A stretch of DNA of 64,000 nucleotides from Siphonodentalium dalli (taxonomy: Eukaryota > Mollusca > Scaphopoda > Gadilida > Siphonodentaliidae), in assembly GCA_032622095.1 (NCBI GenBank), contig CP136061.1:48241797-48305796 (forward strand), read 5' to 3'. Position 1 is the stretch's first letter; every line of letters begins with the position of its first letter. A program made the position numbers and the translations under genes. Below are positions 57,926 to 64,000 of this stretch, piece by piece. The notes beneath the pieces were generated by a model. It saw only the letters and a program-made list of their open reading frames with translations. It made no database searches and had not been told where the DNA came from.

Positions 57926-58697
57926 CAGGGACGTGGCGACAAGGGGTCGATTCACCCCCTCGTGAAAATATTTTGTCAGCTGGAAGTTTCAAGTACAACC
58001 CACAGGGACGTCGCGACAAGGGGGTTGGGTTATGTTTCTCGCTCCAAACATTTTATCAACACGTTCAACAGCTGCAAATGTGATACCTGGAACAACATGA
58101 ATTGGAAATTTTACAACAACAATAGGTTGAACTTGTTCTGTTATTTTGTTTTTTCCAACAATTTATTAGGGGGTATGTTTTGTTTTAGACCAACATTTGC
58201 ATATTTACCTCCTTTGGTCAAAAGTTTGGATTGAAATGGCCTATATTTAGAAATTGTCAAACCTTATGGGGTGTCAGCTTGGATGTGATGTAGCAGTATG
58301 TGTTCCTTGTAACTACTGAAATTACGCAATTTATTGAAAGTTACAACGTTAAGAACTTGTCTAGAATGTCTATATAGGGTGTCAAACATAAATTGTCGAT
58401 TTTCACATCCTTAAACCAGAGCATATAAGTTCATCACCCTAGTAATTTTGATTAATGTTATGCCTCAGTCATGTTGGCTGAACTAAGTCAGTCATCCTGA
58501 GGAAAAACTTTGACTAACATATGTTAGTCATATTGACTAAGTTTTGTTATCAGCGTAGAAAAATTAAAATACTTTCCCTTGATATACGATTCCATCGTTA
58601 TGTGGAATTTCTAGGCATTTTTTGTTCAAAAAGTGCATATGGAAATTATAGGATGGACACCCCGTCGCCAAACTGAGCCCATATAGCCACGTCCCTA
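57926..58697 (+). mobile_element. foldback element, CAGGGACGTGG family, copy 4
   Basis: Left end CAGGGACGTGGCGACAAGGG at 57926; a second left-type terminus CAGGGACGTCGCGACAAGGG at about 58002; right end GCCACGTCCCTA at 58686-58697. A further right-type terminus, GCACGTCCCTG, lies at about 59080-59090. The interior resembles copies 1 and 3 (AACAACAATAGGTTGAACTT). The two left and two right ends suggest one copy nested in or joined to another. Confidence 0.75.
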
Positions 58698-58744
58698 TCT
58701 AGATATATTATAAGATATCGGAGCAGTTTGAAATTATAAAATGA

Positions 58745-59055
58745 CACTCCTATTGGTTTGGTTTGGTTTATTAGGGTTTATCGCCGTTCTAGCCGCAAGG
58801 CCACATACGACGTTGTCAATTTTACGGGTGGAGGAAAGACAACGCAGAGGCTTGATTTCAGCGAGTAATCGTCCCACTGCGTGTAGAAACCACAGACCCC
58901 CGGAAAGCAACTGACAAACTTGCCCAGATACACGATTCCGGTCACCCTCCATATGACGGGGTTAGAACCAGCTTCGTCAGCGCTGGGCGGCCTGTAACGG
59001 TGTAATGCACCTGCATGGCATTCTACCGACTGGCACTCTACCGCACCACTCCTAT
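58745..59055 (-). mobile_element. tRNA-derived SINE, copy 2
   Basis: Minus-strand head near 59046 with GTGCGGTAGAGTGCC, B-box relic GGTTCTAACC (one change from copy 1), the same body as 6041-6335 (AATTTTACGGGTGGAGGAAA on the plus strand) and a CCAAA-type tail at 58754-58771. The flanks CACTCCTAT (58745-58753) and CACTCCTAT (59047-59055) are identical: a 9-bp target duplication. It lies between the right-type foldback termini at 58697 and 59090. Confidence 0.92.
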
Positions 59056-59159
59056 AACCGAGACCAGTAGCACGTCCCTGCTTCGATACACCCCCTCCCG
59101 ATAAAATGGAGCCACGTTACTGTCTCGATGTGTTATGATAACAGTAGCGGATCAGTTTG

Positions 59160-60420
59160 AAATAATAGGATGGTCACAATATATATAATGCTATACCATC
59201 AAAATAATATTTTATTTTCACAAACTGAAATTACTGAATGGTTGTAAATTTGTAATTTGTAAAAACAATGATACCAAATTGTTTGTAGTACTCGTTATTA
59301 CACTGACTTGTACTTACATACACACACTACAAACGAACCGTTTAATTGTTAACTTGCGCAGACAAGTGGTCATCACCTTAGCAATCCGTGAACCGATTGG
59401 ATAGCTCTGATAAGCATTCACCTCTCAACTTATGATTGGTTATTTCTTTTGTAACTTTGGCCCGCCGTGATTCAATATATTGTTAATCACTCACAGGCAA
59501 AGTGATTGTCCGTAAGCAATCTACAATAATCAACAGTAGATCTTTGTGAAATTTGCGAGATTCTGTTAGCTCATCGTTTCATAGTACCGGCGTTATCACT
59601 AATCACAATATGATAGCACGCATTGTAACTTCCCCATATAAATTGTTGTCAGTTATTTTAGCACTACATACATGTCCGTCTAATTTGAACTGGTATTCAG
59701 ATAACACTGATAACAGGTGCATGGGAGCAGAATGGGGAGTTAGTTTTTTCTAAGTTTTACAGCTGCCGTTTAGGGGTTTCACCTCTCGCCCAGTCTAAGG
59801 TATTACAATAATACGGCTAAATTTTCCCTGTACTATAAAACCACTGTGATAGTTAACACAAATTTGTAATTACAAATTAATAAATACAATTTGTATTTAC
59901 AGGTATAAAATTGTTCATAGTATTGACCCCTGATCAGTTGTATTGGCGAATTGTACTCACATACATAATTCACAGATAATGGATTGTTTAATTTTTGCAC
60001 AGGCAAATGCTCGTCAATTTATACTGATGGATAGCTCTGATAAGCGACCAACCTCTCAACTTGCGATTGGTTAATCAGTTTGTAAGTGAGTCATGCCATG
60101 ACACAATCGTTGTGATCGTTCACATGCGACCTGTCGCCTGTATGAAATACACAATAATCAATTGTTGATCTTTGTGAAATTTGTGAGATTTTGTTAGCTG
60201 ATAGTACCAGCGGATCACTAATCACCAAATTATAGCACGCATTGTAACTCATATTAATTGTGTGCCATGCAGTTATTTTAACTTCTTTGCATCCGTCAAA
60301 TTTGAAATAGATATTCAGACTTCACTGGTAACGGGTGAATGGGAAGAGTTATTTTGTCCCCAGGTGTTATGGGTTTTACCCCTTACCCATTCTGATGTAT
60401 AACTACCACTTACACTCGTA
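59160..60420. repeat. tandem duplication, ~630-bp offset
   Basis: ATAGCTCTGATAAGC occurs at 59401 and 60031. AACAGTAGATCTTTGTGAAA / AATTGTTGATCTTTGTGAAA, then GATAGCACGCATTGTAACT / TATAGCACGCATTGTAACT follow at the same offset. Units differ by ~15-20%. No coding signal. Confidence 0.8.
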
Positions 60421-60829
60421 TCATATCGGGTTCACTTGAAAGTTGGAATTGGATACCCCTCCCTTCAAAAGATAACATTAACATATTCGGACACATGAAG
60501 TCATGAACGTGACAAGAGCGCGTCCATGGAAACAAAACCAAACTCCCAGTTTTGAAAAAAAAATCAATTTGCACCCACACCACCATGGGTTGGAAGTGTC
60601 CAGCTGGTACCTCATGCTTTTCATATGTTAGCAATTTCTAACCTGATACAACCAATGGTTTGTTGAATTTCCATATGACGGCCATTTAGACCACAATTTT
60701 ACCAATAGTCGAAAATATGCTAGTGATTCAAACTTATTGGTTTCAACATAAATTGTATCACTAATTGTTGGTTGCAAAATTAAACAATGAGAATAACGTG
60801 ATCATGCATGTACTGTAACATATTTGTAT

Positions 60830-61165
60830 CAGCCTATCGGTTTGAAATTTCCAACTGTTGAAATATTTGGACCAAAGTTGGCGTGAGACACCAACCAAGC
60901 CATGAACCACATCCACATGTCACCACCCACAAACACCATCGTGTCCATATTAAGACGAAATTGTATGGTCTGGAGACGGTCAAACTTAGCTATTAAACTA
61001 TTACTTATATGTTGGTATATCCATAATTTGGGATACAAATAATAAGGGCAAATTTTTGCTGTACTGTGAAACCACTGCGGTATTTATCACAATATTGTTC
61101 TTACAAATTAATAAATATTATTTGTTTCTACATGTACAAAATTATTCGTAGTATTGACCCCAGAA
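60830..61165. repeat. foldback-family fragment and dispersed repeat
   Basis: GGTTTGAAATTTCCAACTGT, then GACCAAAGTTGGCGTGAGACACC parallels 23575-23625 of the foldback family. At 61060-61165 lies another GTAGTATTGACCCC repeat copy with AATTAATAAATATTATTTG. Confidence 0.55.
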
Positions 61166-61984
61166 TGCGCATTCTCAATAAGCAGTCTAAGAAATACATA
61201 TGCACAGCATAATTATGTAGTCACTGTGTACAACACCTGTCGGTGTAAGTGTTAAAATTCCAGCAGCTGAAAAAGGTATACATCAACTTTTGTCTACATG
61301 CAATAATTGTTCATCTTTGTTTGTCTCATATACTGTTTATTTCACAAGGCTGGTTTGAGGTTTGGAAGCACAATAATCATTGATAATATATATTACATAC
61401 CTCGATCGTCATTAAAACCGTCAGTACCAGCCAAGAACTAACTGTGGTATAGTTATATATTATGTTCTGTATAAGGTTTAGAAGAATAACTCATTGTATT
61501 GTCAACAGCGTCACAATACAATTGTCAGGTTTTCTGCGCATCCGTGTATGCAATTTTCTACTATGCGGACGACAGTATACAATGGATGTTATATAAATGC
61601 TTCTGATAGAGTCAGAGTTCTTGGTGATATGTTGCTCAATCCAACTGGATCACTATTCGAGCCACTGCTGTTGGGGTGGTTATTAAAATGGTCCATTCTG
61701 ATATTCCATTGATTATAGACATGTATAGACGATATCTAACAACACATAGGACGGTGATTATCATCTAACACAAATAAACGAAGTAACTGCATTTAGCAGT
61801 GCTATCAGAATGATGTGTCCTCCATAAGTGCGCAAAACTATCGTATGTAGGTGGAAAGATCGAAAAAAGAAATTGAAACATAATATTGCGACCGGGTGGA
61901 GTAATGCAATAATTAGAACATGAATGTGTATGTAAATATCTTAGCAACCAGGAAAATGCATAAATTGAAAAAGAAATGAAAAAG
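61166..61984. other. intergenic, no gene seen
   Basis: No exon or element boundary supported. Confidence 0.4.
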
Positions 61985-62605
61985 GTGACAAGAGACTACA
62001 ATAAGCCTTATTACTGGTTCGCGATTTTCAAGATGGCCGATGGTTCCATGTGGTCCGATTCCTAGCTTTTTATCCAACCCACCGGTAAAAGCCGGTAAAA
62101 GGTCAAAGTTGAGAAGTAGCATCCATTTGTAAACATTCGACAGCTGAGTGCGAGAATTTTTTATCAACATTTTATGGCTTAATTTCATTTATTCTGAGTG
62201 CAACTACGTGTTTAAGAATTGTTTTGTGGCCATGTCATCTATATAGAGTTAGGAGCTGGTGACGATGCAGACATTCAGACTCCCTTTTTTGTCAACGAAC
62301 TTCCCATAAGTTACTGATAAATAGCGAGTTCTTGCGTTAAAAAAAAATCAAAAACATACGTGATACATCCAATCCATCTACTGTGCGAAACCTACGTATT
62401 GTATGTATCTAGGGTGAGTGTTTAATTAGTTTTATGAAGTTCTCGCACCTGCGATTCGGTAACGACCTGTTGCCATTTTATTTTGGGAATTCCCAGACTG
62501 GAGTCATATGCTAAAAATAGATGCTACTTGTTAACTTTGACCTCCGGAGACCAAATGGCGGATTCACCGCGAGTAAGTGATATCACTTATAGAATAATAA
62601 GTAAA
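61985..62605. mobile_element. ~0.6-kb inverted-repeat element (probable)
   Basis: GTCAAAGTTGAGAAGTAGCA at 62101 is matched by the reverse complement of TGCTACTTGTTAACTTTGAC near 62522. TGCGAGAA (62150) pairs with TTCTCGCA (62439), and AAGATGGCC with GCCATTTG-like bases in the outer arms. The overlap is interrupted, so the termini are approximate. Arms ~60-100 bp. Confidence 0.5.
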
Positions 62606-62878
62606 GTGCTCAAAACTGAATGAACGCCGAAAATAAAACTACTGCTATAAATTCCATAACCGTGTCCGTGCTGCCGTATATATAGTTTTGGTGCTGAATT
62701 GGTATTTATATACGGTAAATATAACGTACAAACCGAAACCGAAACCGAAACATCGAGTCAATCATGCGGACGACCAGCAGGACATACATAATACATATCC
62801 TCGCGCGAATACGCATGCACATAATCGATCTATAATGTGCAACAGGTACATAATATTATTATCTGATTCTGAAATAAA

Positions 62879-63131
62879 CAGATAACGTAGTCATATCCGT
62901 TATTTCGTTTTATGGCGCGGTCCACAGTGAAAGCACATGTTAAAGAGTGTACACCTGAACAATAGTGGGTTTCCTTATATGTGTCATTGTCCGCACACAA
63001 TCTGCTTAGAATCGCCTCATTTTGAGTCGATAATATGACTAATGCTCTCATTGTCAGCACATTATCGACTCGAAATGAGGCAATTCTAAGCAGGTTATCT
63101 ACCTAAAACTAGCTATATTATAAACAGATAA
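62879..63131 (+). mobile_element. hairpin MITE, copy 2 (inverted relative of 17529-17805)
   Basis: It shares TATCCGTTATTTCGTTTTAT, GGCGCGGTCCACAGTGAAAG and TTATATGTGTCATTGTC with copy 1 in reverse. The inner hairpin arms are 63004-63034 and 63060-63090 (CTTAGAATCGCCTCATTTTG and its mirror). The ends show CAGATAACG and CAGATAATG. Confidence 0.82.
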
Positions 63132-63294
63132 TGTGCGAGTTTTGGGAGAACAGGCTGATATTATACATAACAAATTTCGCACGGATATGAGCAAGAAAAA
63201 AAACTGAGTTTGCCAGAAAGGAAAATCTGTACGAGATGAGATTTTTGGGAAAATCTACTTGTTTCGTGGAAAAAACAAGTGAAAACTGGAACCA

Positions 63295-63600
63295 GCCCTC
63301 GGAATATTATTTCACCCTATACCTGTGTTTGGAAACTTACCTGAGCGACATACAATTATCATATTAACATGACATAGGATTTTTGTGGGGTAATTCAGTG
63401 GTCTGTGGTTCATTTTGGAGTAAAAAGCAATATTTTTGTTGAAAAATGAGATAATTCTGTGATACATCATAACAAAATATACATAAATTAGGGAAAACCG
63501 GAATCCGGATCTCTGAATAACATTCCACCCTATTTGTGTTTGGGAACTCACATAACAATAGCGTATGGTTATGTGTACATGATATACTATTTTTGCAGGC
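63295..63600. repeat. direct repeat, ~215-bp offset
   Basis: TTTCACCCTATACCTGTGTTTGGAAAC at 63309 returns as TTCCACCCTATTTGTGTTTGGGAAC at 63524, followed in both by ACAT, ATG and TTTTTG(T/C) phrases. The 136-codon minus frame across it is unassigned. Confidence 0.6.
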
Positions 63601-63662
63601 TACAGTATAGAAAGCGTGTGGTATAAGGAAAACACTCAACAACGTAGGAACCCCACTGAGCC

Positions 63663-63713
63663 CACCGTGGGTCACCGCCATTCGCAGGGATTTATCCACG
63701 GTGACCCACGGTG
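63663..63713. repeat. GC-rich hairpin, 15-bp perfect arms
   Basis: CACCGTGGGTCACCG (63663-63677) and CGGTGACCCACGGTG (63699-63713) are exact reverse complements with a 21-base loop. More GGTGATCACTGGGAATCACCG-like sequence follows at about 63766. Possibly the end of an inverted-repeat element. Confidence 0.85.
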
Positions 63714-64000
63714 AACTTGAGTGGATCGGATTAAGATGAATAAACAAACGGTCGGGAGACTTGCCGGTGATCACTGGGAATCACCGCGAATCAGAGAGAA
63801 TCGCGCAAAATGCCGACATCTACTTGTTCACGCCATAGCGAAAACCTACTTGGAGCGGAAGACCATTTAGATATACCTTAATTTAGCATGAAAATTATTG
63901 AATTATTAATTGTTTCGTTATATATTAATTGAATGCACGCCTTTTTTGTCTGTATAACGTGTGCGTAATCTCCGTAACTTAATTACCATACATGTATGTG

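Overview
ORGANISM. This is AT-rich nuclear DNA of an animal. It has no operons, no dense bacterial-type coding and no long intact reading frame. It does have GT-AG exon-like pieces, decayed non-LTR retrotransposons, tRNA-derived SINEs, inverted-repeat DNA elements, minisatellites and microsatellites. Several repeats (a tRNA-headed SINE with an AAC or CCAAA-type tail, ~165-bp tandem cores, the AGCTCACC-type repeat ending in GTCCGTCC runs) remind me of lophotrochozoan, especially molluscan, genomes. That is recall rather than a search, so mollusc is a guess and animal is firm. | GENES. Host coding content is sparse. The best piece is a minus-strand ankyrin-repeat exon (11164-11316) with good splice sites and symmetric phase 2. 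Upstream on the same strand lie a decayed ankyrin array (14815-15186) and an unexplained exon-like piece (16233-16503). A second candidate gene, also minus strand, joins exon-like pieces at 46433-46555 and 44974-45290 in compatible phase; the second encodes four copies of a 15-residue acidic repeat. | LAYOUT. 0.6-6.3 kb: a TTAA-flanked inverted-repeat element, a foldback element, a 12-unit 53-bp minisatellite and a SINE with target duplication. 7.3-11 kb: a LINE pseudogene and two tandem duplications. 11-16.6 kb: ankyrin remnants interrupted by a 0.9-kb inverted-repeat element. 17-22 kb: mostly unexplained T/G-rich DNA. 22.4-26.6 kb: stacked foldback, LINE and terminal-hairpin elements. 28-37 kb: a GT-rich minisatellite split by a ~3-kb element (copy A), then a ~3.3-kb relative (copy B); both hold arrays of ~145-150-bp monomers, and copy A carries a TTAA-flanked double-hairpin MITE. 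37.5-40.6 kb: a minus-strand CR1-like LINE with two nested insertions. 41.4-44 kb: a 165-bp tandem core and LINE/DNA-element debris. 47.2-51.4 kb: a 4.1-kb element with ~990-bp inverted ends, a 5-bp target duplication and a broken TTF-type zinc finger, inserted inside another repeat. 51.9-53.3 kb: a LINE pseudogene. 54.4-57.5 kb: three elements head to tail. 57.9-64 kb: foldback, SINE, tandem duplication and hairpin elements. | HOW IT WORKS TOGETHER. The window reads as a layered insertion record, not a pathway. The most informative structures are the long-TIR zinc-finger element, the family of elements sharing an ACTA-start 5' terminal hairpin and a CAGACAG/TATA tail but carrying different cores, and the repeated nuclear-receptor-like and CRE-like sites inside that family.
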